NCBI RefSeq assembly: GCF_000936425.1
Contig: NZ_AVFK01000002.1
Span: 425,141-489,140 of the forward strand
DNA: 64,000 nt
Source of the DNA: Skermanella aerolata KACC 11604
GTDB lineage: Bacteria; Pseudomonadota; Alphaproteobacteria; Azospirillales; Azospirillaceae
Reading direction: 5' to 3'
Shown here: positions 12,521-20,839 of the stretch, in pieces
Numbering within the stretch: position 1 is the stretch's first letter
Layout of the letters: each line of letters opens with the position of its first letter
The notes under the pieces: generated by a model
The model's input: the letters and a program-made list of their open reading frames with translations, nothing else
The model's database searches: none
What the model was told of the DNA's origin: nothing
Position numbers and translations under genes: made by a program

Positions 12521-13648
12521 TTATTGCTGAATCAGGACGACCTGATTTCCGGAAAGCTCCTGAACCCGGCCCGCGAGGGCGAGTTCGGTGAGCACGATCC
12601 GTACTACCGACGCAGACAATTGGCACCCTCTGATGAGTTCGTCAACGGGGACCGGTGTGTAACTGAGGCTTTCGAGCAACCGTTCGCCGATTTCCCGCAC
12701 GGTCGCCTCGTCCACTTGAATACCCCTGTCGGCCGAGAAAAGGTCGGATTGCGGCTCCCGCAGCGGTCGTGACTCACTGTTCGCCAGCGCCTGGACAATG
12801 TCCTCGACGCTCTCGGTCATGGTGGCGCCGTCGCGGATCAAACGGTTGGGGCCCTGCGAGCGCGGGTCTAGCGGCGATCCGGGTACCGCGAAGACGTCGC
12901 GGCCCTGGTCTCCCGCCACGCGGGCGGTGATCAGCGAGCCTGATTTCAGCGTCGCCTCGATCACCACGACACCAAGCGCCAGCCCGGAGATGATGCGGTT
13001 TCGGCGCGGGAAGTGGCGGGCGAGCGGCTGGGTGCCGATCGCACATTCCGCGACGACGGCGCCCTGCTCGGCGATCCGCTCCTGAAGGGCCCGGTTCTCC
13101 TCCGGATAGACGACGTCGATTCCGCCGGCCACCACGGCCGCCGTGCCGCTGGCCAGCGAGCCGGCATGGGCGCTGGCGTCGATCCCGCGCGCAAGGCCGG
13201 AGACGACGACGAAGCCGGCGGCTCCCAAATCGCGCGCCAGCATTTCCGCCAGGCGTTTTCCGTTGATCGAGGCATTGCGGGCACCGACGATGGCGACGGC
13301 GCGCTTTCCCAGAAGGTGAGGATGGCCCTTGACCGAGATCAGGGGCGGTGCGTCGTCAATCGCGGCGAGGGCCTGCGGGTAGTCAGGCTCACATGAGGCA
13401 ATCAGCCGCGCCCCGTACTTGGTCACCGCCGCGGCTTCACGTTCCGCTTCCGCCAGCGAGGCTATCCGCAGCGGAGCCTTGCGTCCGCCGCGCTTAGCCA
13501 AGTCCGGCAACGCCTGGATCGCTTTCCCGGCGGTATCGAACCGTTCCATCAGACGGGCGAAGGTGACCGGACCGACGTTCTCGGTGCGAATCAGCCGCAG
13601 CCAGTCAAGCCGATCAAGGTCGGTCAGTGCGCGTCTCAGTTGAGTCAT
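12521..13648 (-). CDS. dprA: DNA-processing protein DprA
   Basis: A 375-residue protein that in the family binds ssDNA and loads RecA during natural transformation. The Rossmann-like core is clear: KRAVAIVGARNASING, VVSGLARGIDASAHAG, GGIDVVYPEEN, and SEFPLGT replaced here by AECAIGTQPLARHFPRRNR. EATLKSGSLITA and DVFAVPGSP follow. A SAM-like helical part precedes it (ENVGPVTFARL), and a C-terminal winged helix ends the protein. I chose the ATG at 13648 because the upstream extension is unlike the family. It lies 43 bp from topA on the same strand. The other competence genes are not in this window. Confidence 0.93.
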   Translation of the reverse strand: MTQLRRALTDLDRLDWLRLIRTENVGPVTFARLMERFDTAGKAIQALPDLAKRGGRKAPLRIASLAEAEREAAAVTKYGARLIASCEPDYPQALAAIDDAPPLISVKGHPHLLGKRAVAIVGARNASINGKRLAEMLARDLGAAGFVVVSGLARGIDASAHAGSLASGTAAVVAGGIDVVYPEENRALQERIAEQGAVVAECAIGTQPLARHFPRRNRIISGLALGVVVIEATLKSGSLITARVAGDQGRDVFAVPGSPLDPRSQGPNRLIRDGATMTESVEDIVQALANSESRPLREPQSDLFSADRGIQVDEATVREIGERLLESLSYTPVPVDELIRGCQLSASVVRIVLTELALAGRVQELSGNQVVLIQQ

Positions 13649-13768
13649 GCCGCACCATACTGCGGTCCGCGCCGTGGTCAAAGTTTGCCGCACACGTCAG
13701 CATGCGGCAAAGCGTCATCGCAGCCTGTTACACCCATGGCGGAAAGTTTCGACCGGTTTGGGGCGTTA

Positions 13769-13868
13769 GATGTCGGGCTGAAGAGGCCCGACCTCGGCTT
13801 GATCGGATGTCGGAATCGGCCTTCCCCGCTGGTGTCACCCGTAGGTCGGGCCTCTTCAGCCCGACATC
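13769..13868. repeat. Family A palindromic repeat, copy 1
   Basis: Two 26-nt arms (13769-13794 and 13843-13868) are perfect inverted repeats, 48 nt apart. Each arm also folds alone: GTCGGGC and GCCCGAC pair around a 7-nt loop (TGAAGAG). The same arms recur at 63387-63486. The flank GTCACCCGTAGG of the right arm recurs, inverted, beside the left arm of that copy, so the element extends beyond the arms. It fills the gap between dprA and the CDF gene; REP/MITE-like. Confidence 0.85.
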
Positions 13869-13940
13869 AGCGTCGCATCCCAGGCACGCTCGAAAGGTCA
13901 GGATTTTCCGGTTCTGGTATAGGTGGGTCCGGACTGCGTT

Positions 13941-14576
13941 TCAAATCGCCGTCATCTGAACGGGTCGCAGCTCCGCCAGCGATTGACGGATGATCTGGGC
14001 AGCGCCGGAGACCGACAGGACTGCCATGATGGCCGCGACAGCGATGTCGGGCCAGCCCGTGCCGGTGCCGAACACGCCCAGGGCCGCCGCGAGCACGGCG
14101 ATGTTGGCGATGGCGTCGTTGCGGGAGCAGATCCAGACCGAGCGGCGATTCGCGTCGCCGTCGCGGTGGAAGTACAGCATCAGCGCGCAGCCGACATTCG
14201 CGGCCAGCGCCATCGCGCCGACGATGCCCATGACTTCCGCCTGCGGCACCGTCTGATAGACCGCGTTCCACGCGGTCTGGCCGGCAACCCACAAACCGAC
14301 GGCGCCCAGCGACAGACCTTTCAGCAGTGCCGCGCGGGCGCGCCACTGAAGCGCCATGCCGAGCACCAGGAGCGAGATAAGGTAGTTTGCCGCATCTCCC
14401 AGGAAATCCATCGCGTCGGCCTGGAGCGACACCGATCCGGCGGCGGCTCCGGCTATCAGCTCGACCAGGAACATGCCCGCGTTGACGATCAGCGCGATCC
14501 ACAGGACGCGCCGGTATGTCCTGTCTATCGGCGGTTTCGACGATGAGCACCCGCCGCCGCAGCATCCAGCCGCCAT
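13941..14576 (-). CDS. CDF/ZIP-like cation transporter, small form
   Basis: A 211-residue membrane protein resembling the CDF (CzcD-like) family, which exports Zn, Co or other divalent metals by proton antiport. A Cys-rich start (CCGGGCSSS) could bind metal. The first helices contain NAGMFLVELIAG and LQADAMDFLGDA, whose D-x-x-x-D resembles the CDF HxxxD/DxxxD metal site; a second, similar segment is CSRNDAIANIAVL. No cytoplasmic C-terminal domain is present, so it is the short form. The ATG at 14576 has GGGGAGA 7 nt upstream, better than the ATG at 14597. It is divergent from potF across a gap with a strong inverted repeat. Confidence 0.8.
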   Translation of the reverse strand: MAAGCCGGGCSSSKPPIDRTYRRVLWIALIVNAGMFLVELIAGAAAGSVSLQADAMDFLGDAANYLISLLVLGMALQWRARAALLKGLSLGAVGLWVAGQTAWNAVYQTVPQAEVMGIVGAMALAANVGCALMLYFHRDGDANRRSVWICSRNDAIANIAVLAAALGVFGTGTGWPDIAVAAIMAVLSVSGAAQIIRQSLAELRPVQMTAI

Positions 14577-14648
14577 AACAGTCTCCCCGGTCTGCATTCG
14601 ATTTCCATGTTCGATCAAGCCTCGTGGCCGATACCCGCACGATAGACC

Positions 14649-14716
14649 TTCCAGGGACGGCAAGGTCAAGCCAGCTACCTGATCCCTGCTTCCCAAGCGT
14701 CTTGCCGTCCCGGGAA
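14649..14716. repeat. Inverted repeat in the CDF-potF divergent region
   Basis: The left arm TTCCAGGGACGGCAAG (14649-14664) pairs with CTTGCCGTCCCGGGAA (14701-14716), 15 of 16 positions, with a 36-nt loop. Its position between divergent genes suggests either a regulator target or a small mobile palindrome. Confidence 0.65.
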
Positions 14717-14762
14717 CCGCCGCGGTAAATCGGTGGTTTGCATAAAAGTTCGTGCGGCGCCG

Positions 14763-14791
14763 TTGACAATTCCCATGCCCATAGGTGCAAT
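14763..14791 (+). promoter_or_regulatory. Predicted sigma-70-like promoter for potFGHI
   Basis: A consensus -35 TTGACA (14763-14768), a 17-nt spacer, and a -10-like TGCAAT (14786-14791), about 95 bp upstream of the potF ATG. The -35 is perfect; the -10 matches TATAAT at four of six positions. Confidence 0.5.
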
Positions 14792-14886
14792 AGCCACCGA
14801 TGCGGCAATGCACCGTCCGTTTGGGCTAAGTGCCGTGTCAGCTTCGCCGATTTACGAAATTTCCTACAAGGTCGGGGTTCAGTGGG

Positions 14887-15999
14887 ATGAAGCAGAGGAT
14901 CGTAAGCAGCCTGTTCGGCGCCATTGCCGCGGTCACCGCAGCCAGCGCCGTGGGTGCGCCGGGGCTGGCGTCGGCACAGACGGTCAATATTTACAACTGG
15001 AACGACTATATCGGCGAGACGACCCTTGAGGATTTCAAGGCGGACAGCGGTATTTCGTACAACTACGACATCTACGACAACCTCGAGATTCTGGAGCAGA
15101 AGCTGCTGGTCGGCCGCTCCGGCTACGACATCACGGTCCCGACCGCCGAGCCCACGATGAGCCGCCTGATCAAGGCCGGCGCACTTCAGAAGCTCGACAA
15201 GTCGAAGATCCCGAACCTGAAGAACCTCGACCCTGAACTGATGAAGCAGGTCGAGCGGTCTGACCCCGGCAACCAGTACGGCGTCATCTATCAGTGGGGA
15301 ACGATCGGGATCGGTATCAATGCCGAGAAGATCAAGGCACTGATGCCGGATGCGCCGCTCGACAGCTTCAAGCTGATCTTCGACCCGGAAGTCGCCAAGA
15401 AGCTGGCGCCCTGCGGCATCACGATCCTCGATTCGGCGACCGACACCTTCCCGACCGTGCTTCACTACCTCGGCCTCGACCCCAACTCGGACAAGGCCGA
15501 AGACCTGAAGAAGGCAGAAGAGGCGCTGATGAAGATCCGCCCTTACGTGAAGAACTTCGTCACGGGGCAGAACATCAACAATCTCGCGGCCGGCGACGCT
15601 TGCGTGGCGCTGGCATATTCCGGCGACGTGATCCAGGCCCAGGCCCGCGCCGCGGAAGCCAATGCCGGCGTGACCGTCGACTACGTCGTGCCGAAGGAGG
15701 GCGTGCAGCTCTGGTTCGACATGATGACGATCACCAAGGATGCTCCCAACGTCGATGCCGCGCACAAGTTCATCAACTTCATCCTGAAGCCGGAAACGAT
15801 GGCCGGCATCACCAACTACACCAACTATGCCAACGCGGTGCCGGCTTCGCTGGAAACCGTTGACGAGGCGGTGAAGTCCAATCCGTCGGTCTTTCCGACC
15901 GATGCGGCCAAGCAGAAGATGTTTACCGTGTCGGCGGTGGCGCCGGCGGCCGAACGGCTGCGCACCCGGTCCTGGACCAAGATCAAGACCGGCCAGTAA
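14887..15999 (+). CDS. potF: Putrescine/polyamine ABC transporter, periplasmic binding protein
   Basis: A 370-residue secreted binding protein. The signal peptide (about 1-30) ends in GLASAQ, and the mature start QTVNIYNWNDYIGE is the signature of PotF/PotD/SpuD proteins. Other landmarks are EILEQKLLVGRSGYDITVPT and the region QYGVIYQWGTIGIGIN. It collects a polyamine in the periplasm and hands it to the PotGHI membrane complex. The ATG at 14887 lies 4 nt after GTGGG. The next gene, potG, is 106 bp away across a GC-rich hairpin that may favour expression of the binding protein. Putrescine specificity is inferred from the PotF-type gene order and the agmatine deiminase downstream. Confidence 0.92.
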   Translation: MKQRIVSSLFGAIAAVTAASAVGAPGLASAQTVNIYNWNDYIGETTLEDFKADSGISYNYDIYDNLEILEQKLLVGRSGYDITVPTAEPTMSRLIKAGALQKLDKSKIPNLKNLDPELMKQVERSDPGNQYGVIYQWGTIGIGINAEKIKALMPDAPLDSFKLIFDPEVAKKLAPCGITILDSATDTFPTVLHYLGLDPNSDKAEDLKKAEEALMKIRPYVKNFVTGQNINNLAAGDACVALAYSGDVIQAQARAAEANAGVTVDYVVPKEGVQLWFDMMTITKDAPNVDAAHKFINFILKPETMAGITNYTNYANAVPASLETVDEAVKSNPSVFPTDAAKQKMFTVSAVAPAAERLRTRSWTKIKTGQ

Positions 16000-16039
16000 G
16001 CCTTGGTGAAGAGCAGGGCGGCGACGCTCAGCAGACGAT

Positions 16040-16067
16040 GCCCCGGCCGCCCGATGACGGCCGGGGC
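16040..16067 (+). terminator. Intercistronic hairpin between potF and potG
   Basis: A 10-bp stem GCCCCGGCCG / CGGCCGGGGC around an 8-nt loop, followed by TTCTCTTTG. In ABC operons such a hairpin after the binding-protein gene usually attenuates or protects mRNA so that the binding protein is made in excess. Confidence 0.6.
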
Positions 16068-16105
16068 TTCTCTTTGCCGGAATATTTGATCGCAGGGAGA
16101 ACCCG

Positions 16106-17263
16106 ATGGCTCAGACGACGACCCAGTCCGGCCGCAAGATCAAGCTCGAGCCCTGGCAGGACCCCAAGGAACAGCCCTACCTGCGGATCGAGAAGGTTAC
16201 CAAGAAGTTCGGCGATTTTACCGCCGTGGACGACGTATCGCTGTCGATCTACCGGGGCGAGTTCTTCTCGCTGCTCGGCGGGTCCGGCAGCGGCAAGACC
16301 ACCCTGCTGCGCATGCTGGCGGGGTTCGAGACCCCGACTTCGGGCAAGATCTTCATCGACGGCGTGGATATGTCGAACATCCCGCCGTACGAGCGTCCGG
16401 TCAACATGATGTTCCAGAGCTATGCCCTGTTCCCGCACATGACGGTCGAGCAGAACATAGCCTTCGGCCTGAAGCAGGACCGCGTGCCGCGCGACCAGAT
16501 CCGCGTACGCGTCGCGGAAGTGCTGGACCTGGTCCAGCTCGGCCGCTTCGCCAAGCGCAGGCCGCACCAGCTCTCGGGCGGCCAGCGCCAGCGCGTGGCG
16601 CTCGCCCGCAGTCTCGTCAAGCGGCCCAAGCTGCTGCTGCTCGACGAACCGCTGGGGGCGCTGGACCGGCGGCTGCGCGAGCAGACCCAGTTCGAACTGG
16701 TCAATATCCAGGAACAGGTCGGTATCACCTTCGTGATCGTCACTCATGATCAGGAGGAAGCAATGACCATGTCGAGCCGGATCGCCGTCATGAACAGCGG
16801 CTGGATCGCGCAGGTCGGCACGCCGGCGCAGATCTACGAATACCCGGCCACGAAGTTCGTCGCCGAGTTCATCGGGTCGGTCAACATGTTCGCCGGCCGC
16901 ATCCTGGAGGACGAACCGGACCACGTACTGATCCAGAGCGAGGAAGCCGGCTGCGACCTCTACATCAACCACGGCGTCCCGGTGCCGCTGGGCACGCCGG
17001 TTTCGGTCGCCGTCCGGCCGGAGAAGATGTCGATTTCCCGCGAGCCGCCGCCGGTCGACAGCGGCCGCAACGTGACGCGCGGCACGGTCCGCGAGATCGC
17101 TTATCTTGGCAACCTGTCGAACTACCTGATCGAACTGGACTCCGGTAAGATGGTCCGCATCACCCAGCCGAACTTCAACCGGCTGACCGAGATGCCGATC
17201 ACCTGGGAGGACCGCGTCCATGTCTCCTGGCAACCCTTCGCCGGCGTGGTCCTGACTCAATGA
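16106..17263 (+). CDS. potG: Polyamine ABC transporter ATP-binding protein
   Basis: A 385-residue ATPase with Walker A GGSGSGKTT, Q-loop MMFQSYALFPHMTV, signature LSGGQRQR, Walker B LLLLDEPLGALD and H-loop VTHDQEEA. The C-terminal third is the TOBE-type regulatory domain (VAVRPEKMSISREPP). It powers uptake by PotHI. The stop overlaps the potH start by 4 nt. The N-terminal extension of about 30 residues before EKVTKKFGDFTAVDDV is usual in PotG. Confidence 0.93.
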   Translation: MAQTTTQSGRKIKLEPWQDPKEQPYLRIEKVTKKFGDFTAVDDVSLSIYRGEFFSLLGGSGSGKTTLLRMLAGFETPTSGKIFIDGVDMSNIPPYERPVNMMFQSYALFPHMTVEQNIAFGLKQDRVPRDQIRVRVAEVLDLVQLGRFAKRRPHQLSGGQRQRVALARSLVKRPKLLLLDEPLGALDRRLREQTQFELVNIQEQVGITFVIVTHDQEEAMTMSSRIAVMNSGWIAQVGTPAQIYEYPATKFVAEFIGSVNMFAGRILEDEPDHVLIQSEEAGCDLYINHGVPVPLGTPVSVAVRPEKMSISREPPPVDSGRNVTRGTVREIAYLGNLSNYLIELDSGKMVRITQPNFNRLTEMPITWEDRVHVSWQPFAGVVLTQ

Positions 17264-18207
17264 GCCAGCCCGCTTCGAGCCTGAAAACAAGTTCCAGCCG
17301 TAGGTTGTTGAGCCGTTTCGGCCTGTCGGGGCGTGGCCTCGTGGTCCTGGTGCCCTATGTCTGGCTGCTGCTGTTCTTCCTGATCCCCTTCGCGATCGTG
17401 CTGAAGATCAGCTTCGCCGAGGCCGACATCGCGATCCCGCCCTATACCGCCTTGCTGGACTGGGCGGAGGGAGGGATGCTGACGGTCAAGCTGAACTTCG
17501 CCAGCTTCATGTTCCTGCTGACGGACAGCTTGTATGCGGTAGCATATCTCAATTCGCTGAAGATCGCCTTCGTCTCGACCGTGCTGTGCCTGCTGCTGGG
17601 CTATCCCATGGCCTACGGCATCGCCAAGGCACCGGCATCGTGGCGCGGTCCGCTGCTGATGCTGATCATCCTGCCGTTCTGGACCTCGTTCCTGATCCGG
17701 GTCTATGCCTGGATCGGCATCCTGAAGCAGGAAGGGCTGCTCAATAACTTCCTGATCTGGCTGGGCGTGATCGATACGCCGCTGAACATCCTCTACACCG
17801 ACGTCTCGATCTATATCGGCATCGTCTATTCCTATCTGCCGTTCATGATCCTGCCGCTCTACGCCACGCTGGAGAAGCTGGACGATACCTTGCTGGAGGC
17901 CGCGGCCGACCTTGGCGCCCGGCCGGTCAAGGCGTTCCTGGCGGTCACCTTGCCGCTGTCGATGCCCGGCATCGTCGCCGGTTCGCTGCTGGTGTTCATC
18001 CCGGCGGTGGGAGAGTTCGTCATCCCATCGCTGCTGGGGGGACCCAACACGCTGATGATCGGCGCCGTGCTGTGGAACGAGTTCTTCTCCAACCGTGACT
18101 GGCCGGTGGCGTCGGCGGTGGCGATAGCGCTGCTGCTGTTCCTGGTCGTGCCGATCATGCTGTTCCAGTATTTCCAGGAAAAGCAACAGGAGGCCGCAAA
18201 GCAATGA
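17260..18207 (+). CDS. potH: Polyamine ABC transporter permease, PotH type
   Basis: A 315-residue integral membrane protein with about six helices, beginning with VVLVPYVWLLLFFLIPFAIV. The EAA loop that contacts the ATPase is LLEAAADLGARPVKAFLAVT. It pairs with PotI to form the membrane channel. It starts at an ATGA overlap with potG and ends in an ATGA overlap with potI, so the three are co-translated. Confidence 0.92.
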   Translation: MSQPASSLKTSSSRRLLSRFGLSGRGLVVLVPYVWLLLFFLIPFAIVLKISFAEADIAIPPYTALLDWAEGGMLTVKLNFASFMFLLTDSLYAVAYLNSLKIAFVSTVLCLLLGYPMAYGIAKAPASWRGPLLMLIILPFWTSFLIRVYAWIGILKQEGLLNNFLIWLGVIDTPLNILYTDVSIYIGIVYSYLPFMILPLYATLEKLDDTLLEAAADLGARPVKAFLAVTLPLSMPGIVAGSLLVFIPAVGEFVIPSLLGGPNTLMIGAVLWNEFFSNRDWPVASAVAIALLLFLVVPIMLFQYFQEKQQEAAKQ

Positions 18208-19043
18208 TGCGCCGTTCCGGCTTCGTGCTGACCATGCTGGCGTTCGGCTACGCCTTCCTCTACGTGCCGATCATCCTGCTGATCATCTATTCCTTCAACG
18301 AGAGCCGTCTGGTCACCGTCTGGGGCGGCTGGTCGACCAAGTGGTATGTCGGGCTGCTGCATAACCAGCAGATGCTCTCGGCGGCCTGGCTATCGCTGCG
18401 CATCGCGGCGCTGAGCGCTACGATTTCGGTCATCCTGGGGACCATGGCCGGCATGGCGATGGCCCGGTTCGGACGCTTCAAGGGGCGGACGCTGTTCGGC
18501 GGCATGATCACGGCGCCGCTGGTGATGCCGGAAGTGATCACCGGTCTATCCCTGCTCCTGCTGTTCGTCTCGCTCGAACAGTTGATCGGCTGGCCGGAAG
18601 GGCGCGGTATGACGACCATCACGATCGCCCACGTGACCTTCACGATGGCCTTCGTCGCGGTGATCGTGCAGAGCAGGCTGGTCAGCCTGGACGAATCGAT
18701 CGAGGAAGCGGCGATGGACCTGGGCGCTCGTCCCGCCAAGATCTTCTTCGTGATTACGCTGCCGATCATCTCGCCCGCGATCGTGTCCGGCTGGCTGCTC
18801 GCCTTCACCCTGTCGCTGGACGATCTGGTGATCGCCAGCTTCGTGTCGGGTCCTGCTTCCACGACGTTGCCGATGGTGATCTTCTCCAGCGTCCGGCTGG
18901 GAGTGACGCCGGAGATCAACGCGCTTGCGACGATCATCGTCGCCATCGTGACGACCGGCATCATCGCTGCTGGAGTTATCATGGCTCGGCAGGAAAGAAT
19001 CAGAAGGATCGACGAACAGATGGCGTCCGCGTCGAACGCCTGA
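18204..19043 (+). CDS. potI: Polyamine ABC transporter permease, PotI type
   Basis: A 279-residue permease with six predicted helices and the EAA segment IEEAAMDLGARPAKIFFVI. The start overlaps potH by 4 nt, and it is the last gene of the transporter. It ends with a basic stretch ARQERIRRIDEQ. A strong GC-rich hairpin follows about 60 bp downstream. Confidence 0.92.
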   Translation: MMRRSGFVLTMLAFGYAFLYVPIILLIIYSFNESRLVTVWGGWSTKWYVGLLHNQQMLSAAWLSLRIAALSATISVILGTMAGMAMARFGRFKGRTLFGGMITAPLVMPEVITGLSLLLLFVSLEQLIGWPEGRGMTTITIAHVTFTMAFVAVIVQSRLVSLDESIEEAAMDLGARPAKIFFVITLPIISPAIVSGWLLAFTLSLDDLVIASFVSGPASTTLPMVIFSSVRLGVTPEINALATIIVAIVTTGIIAAGVIMARQERIRRIDEQMASASNA

Positions 19044-19101
19044 GTTTTTCAGCTTTCCTTGAGGTTTTCCTGAACCCGGAAATGCTTTTCTTGCATGCGA
19101 G

Positions 19102-19133
19102 CCGCGCATGGCCGCCCTGGCGGCCGTGCGCGG
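19102..19133 (+). terminator. GC-rich hairpin downstream of potI
   Basis: A 15-bp stem with a 2-nt loop begins CCGCGCATGGCCGCC. It lacks a U-tract, so termination would need Rho or the hairpin may only stabilise the 3' end of the mRNA. Confidence 0.45.
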
Positions 19134-19431
19134 GGGCTTGCCGGCCGCAGGTTAAAAGAATATCTTCTTCATCAGGAGAAACTGCTGAAGAGGCGTATCA
19201 TGAATTTTCTCGTATTCCTTGGCCTTGTCCGTCTTGGTTCGGCCGCCCAGACCCGATTCTACGAACCGGCATATCCTATTTCGGATGCTCCTGTGCAGCA
19301 CCCTCCGGCCCAGCGTCGTCGATAGAGCGCCAGCGGCCTCCCTTCGTTTTTTCCCTCTTTTCAAATTTTTTAGAAAACTCAGGGTTTTACCGGAGGCGGA
19401 TCATGTCCGTTCCGAGAGGTTGCCAAGACAG

Positions 19432-19459
19432 CGCCCCGGTGGTTAGTGTCCCCGGGGCG
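19432..19459 (+). promoter_or_regulatory. Stem-loop just upstream of aguA
   Basis: An 8-bp stem of CGCCCCGG and CCGGGGCG around a 12-nt loop. It is followed by a short T-rich stretch and, 10 nt on, the aguA ribosome site. The position suits attenuation or a separate promoter boundary; which one cannot be decided from sequence. Confidence 0.4.
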
Positions 19460-19484
19460 TATTCTTTGAGAGGGCTTAGAAACC

Positions 19485-20501
19485 ATGTCCACCCCTGTCG
19501 CGGACGGGTTCCGCATGCCTGCGGAATGGGAAAGCCACAGCCGCTGCTGGATGGCGTGGCCCTGCCGCCCCGAAACATTCACCAACGGTATCGACGCCGC
19601 CTGTGCCGCCTATGCCGAGGTGGCCCAGGCCATCGCGCAGTTCGAACCGGTCGCCATGGTCTGCAATCAGTCCGACGTGGCTGAAGTGTCGCTGGCTTGC
19701 GGTCCCGGCATCGAAGTGCTGCCCATGCCGATCAGCGATAGCTGGGTCCGCGACACCGGCCCGACTTTCGTGGTCGACGGGACCGGTCAGGTCGCGGGTG
19801 TCGACTGGGGCTTCAACGCCTGGGGCAACAATTATCCCGACCACCAGCTCGACGCGGAGCTGGCTCGACGGATGCTCGAGCATCTCGGCATGCAGCGCTA
19901 CGGCGCTCCGCTGATCCTGGAAGGCGGCTCGATCCACGTGGACGGGGAGGGCACGCTGATCACGACGGAAGAATGCCTGCTCAATCCCAACCGCAATCCC
20001 AACCTGACCAAGGCGGAGATCGAGCAGCACCTGAAGGACTATCTGGGCATTCGTCAGGTCATCTGGCTCGGCCAGGGCTACGAATTGGACGAAACCGACG
20101 GCCATATCGACGAGATCGCCTGCTTCGCCCGTCCGGGACTGGTGCTGGCCCTGACGACCGACGATACCGGCGATCCCAATTTCAAGATCTTCCAGGACAA
20201 CCTGGACCGGCTGAAGGCCGCCCGCGACGCGAACGGCCGGGAGATCGAAGTGGTCACGCTCCGCCAGCCGGAACGGCGCGACCACAACGGCGTCCGCCTG
20301 ACGCTCTCCTACACCAACTTCTACATCGCCAACGGCGGCATCGTCATGCCGGCCTATGAAGACGCGGCGGATGACGAAGCCTTCCGGACCCTGCGCAAGG
20401 TCTTCTCCGACCGCGAGGTGATCCAGGTGCCAGCGCTCGACATCGTCAAGGGCGGCGGCGGCATCCACTGCATCACCCAGCAGCAGCCGAGCGGTCAGTG
20501 A
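19485..20501 (+). CDS. aguA: Agmatine deiminase
   Basis: A 338-residue enzyme of the amidinotransferase/ADI-like fold that converts agmatine to N-carbamoylputrescine. Landmarks are WESHSRCWMAWPCRPETF, SWVRDTGPTF, WGFNAWGN, LEGGSIHVDGEGT, ETDGHIDEIACF and the catalytic Cys329 in GGGGIHCITQQQP. It lies 441 bp after potI on the same strand, which suggests that imported agmatine or putrescine is handled by the same locus. The usual partner, N-carbamoylputrescine amidase (aguB), is not adjacent. The ATG at 19485 has GAGAGGG about 11 nt upstream. Confidence 0.95.
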   Translation: MSTPVADGFRMPAEWESHSRCWMAWPCRPETFTNGIDAACAAYAEVAQAIAQFEPVAMVCNQSDVAEVSLACGPGIEVLPMPISDSWVRDTGPTFVVDGTGQVAGVDWGFNAWGNNYPDHQLDAELARRMLEHLGMQRYGAPLILEGGSIHVDGEGTLITTEECLLNPNRNPNLTKAEIEQHLKDYLGIRQVIWLGQGYELDETDGHIDEIACFARPGLVLALTTDDTGDPNFKIFQDNLDRLKAARDANGREIEVVTLRQPERRDHNGVRLTLSYTNFYIANGGIVMPAYEDAADDEAFRTLRKVFSDREVIQVPALDIVKGGGGIHCITQQQPSGQ

Positions 20502-20541
20502 TGGCGGAGCCGGCAAGGGTCTGACTTGGCGGCGCGTCCAT

Positions 20542-20599
20542 GTTGGGCCACGGCCCCAACCTACAGGCTCCTGCTTCGTAGGTTGGGCCGTGGCCCAAC
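20542..20599. repeat. Family B palindromic repeat, copy 1
   Basis: Left arm GTTGGGCCACGGCCCCAACC (from 20542, with one extra C) and right arm GTAGGTTGGGCCGTGGCCCA (from 20578) are inverted copies separated by about 13 nt. Each arm is itself a near-perfect palindrome. Further copies are at 24670, 40475 and 60697. Confidence 0.8.
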
Positions 20600-20662
20600 A
20601 ACTCCCCTTCCTGGCTCTGGTGTAACGACCGGATCTGAAGCCAAGCGGGACGCATCTTCCCG

Positions 20663-20691
20663 TTGACTTGGGACCGCCGCTCCCCTAGGTT
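20663..20691 (+). promoter_or_regulatory. Predicted promoter for ffh
   Basis: TTGACT (20663-20668), 17-nt spacer, TAGGTT (20686-20691), about 150 bp upstream of the ffh start. The -10 is a weak match. Confidence 0.4.
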
Positions 20692-20839
20692 CCAGCACCG
20701 CTCAATCCCATGAGCATGCAATGCGCCTACGGGTGCCCGCCGGTCCGCGAGTTTCGCGCACTGGCGCATTTTCGTTTGGGCGCGTTGCGGCACATGGGAA
20801 TGAAGCGGCTCGGATTTTCGAACCTTGATCGAGTGATGC

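Larger units (their letters stand above)
14577..14886. other. Divergent intergenic region between the CDF gene and potF
   Basis: This 310-bp region holds a 16-bp inverted repeat (14649-14716), a good sigma-70-like promoter toward potF (14763-14791) and no credible ORF. Both genes point away, so the repeat is not a transcription terminator for either of them. Confidence 0.6.
19044..19484. other. Leader/intergenic region between potI and aguA
   Basis: The 441 bp hold three things. A 15-bp GC hairpin (19102-19116 with 19119-19133, one G-T pair) lies near the end of the pot transcript. A possible 41-codon ORF (19200-19325, MNFLVFLGLVRLG at its start) is weakly supported. Just before aguA, a stem (CGCCCCGG at 19432-19439 with CCGGGGCG at 19452-19459, 12-nt loop) is followed by TATTCTTT and the aguA ribosome site GAGAGGG. 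The last may be a terminator or attenuator. No known riboswitch class was recognised. Confidence 0.45.
20502..20839. other. Intergenic region between aguA and ffh
   Basis: This 338-bp region contains a family B palindromic pair (20542-20599) and a sigma-70-like promoter for ffh (20663-20691). No ORF or RNA gene is credible. Confidence 0.6.

Noticed and set aside
13700..13900. Family A hairpins considered as ordinary terminators
   Set aside because: The arms and flanks recur at 63.4 kb in inverted orientation, which a simple terminator would not do.
19200..19325. 41-codon ORF in the aguA leader
   Set aside because: No clear ribosome site and no family; mentioned as a possible leader peptide only.
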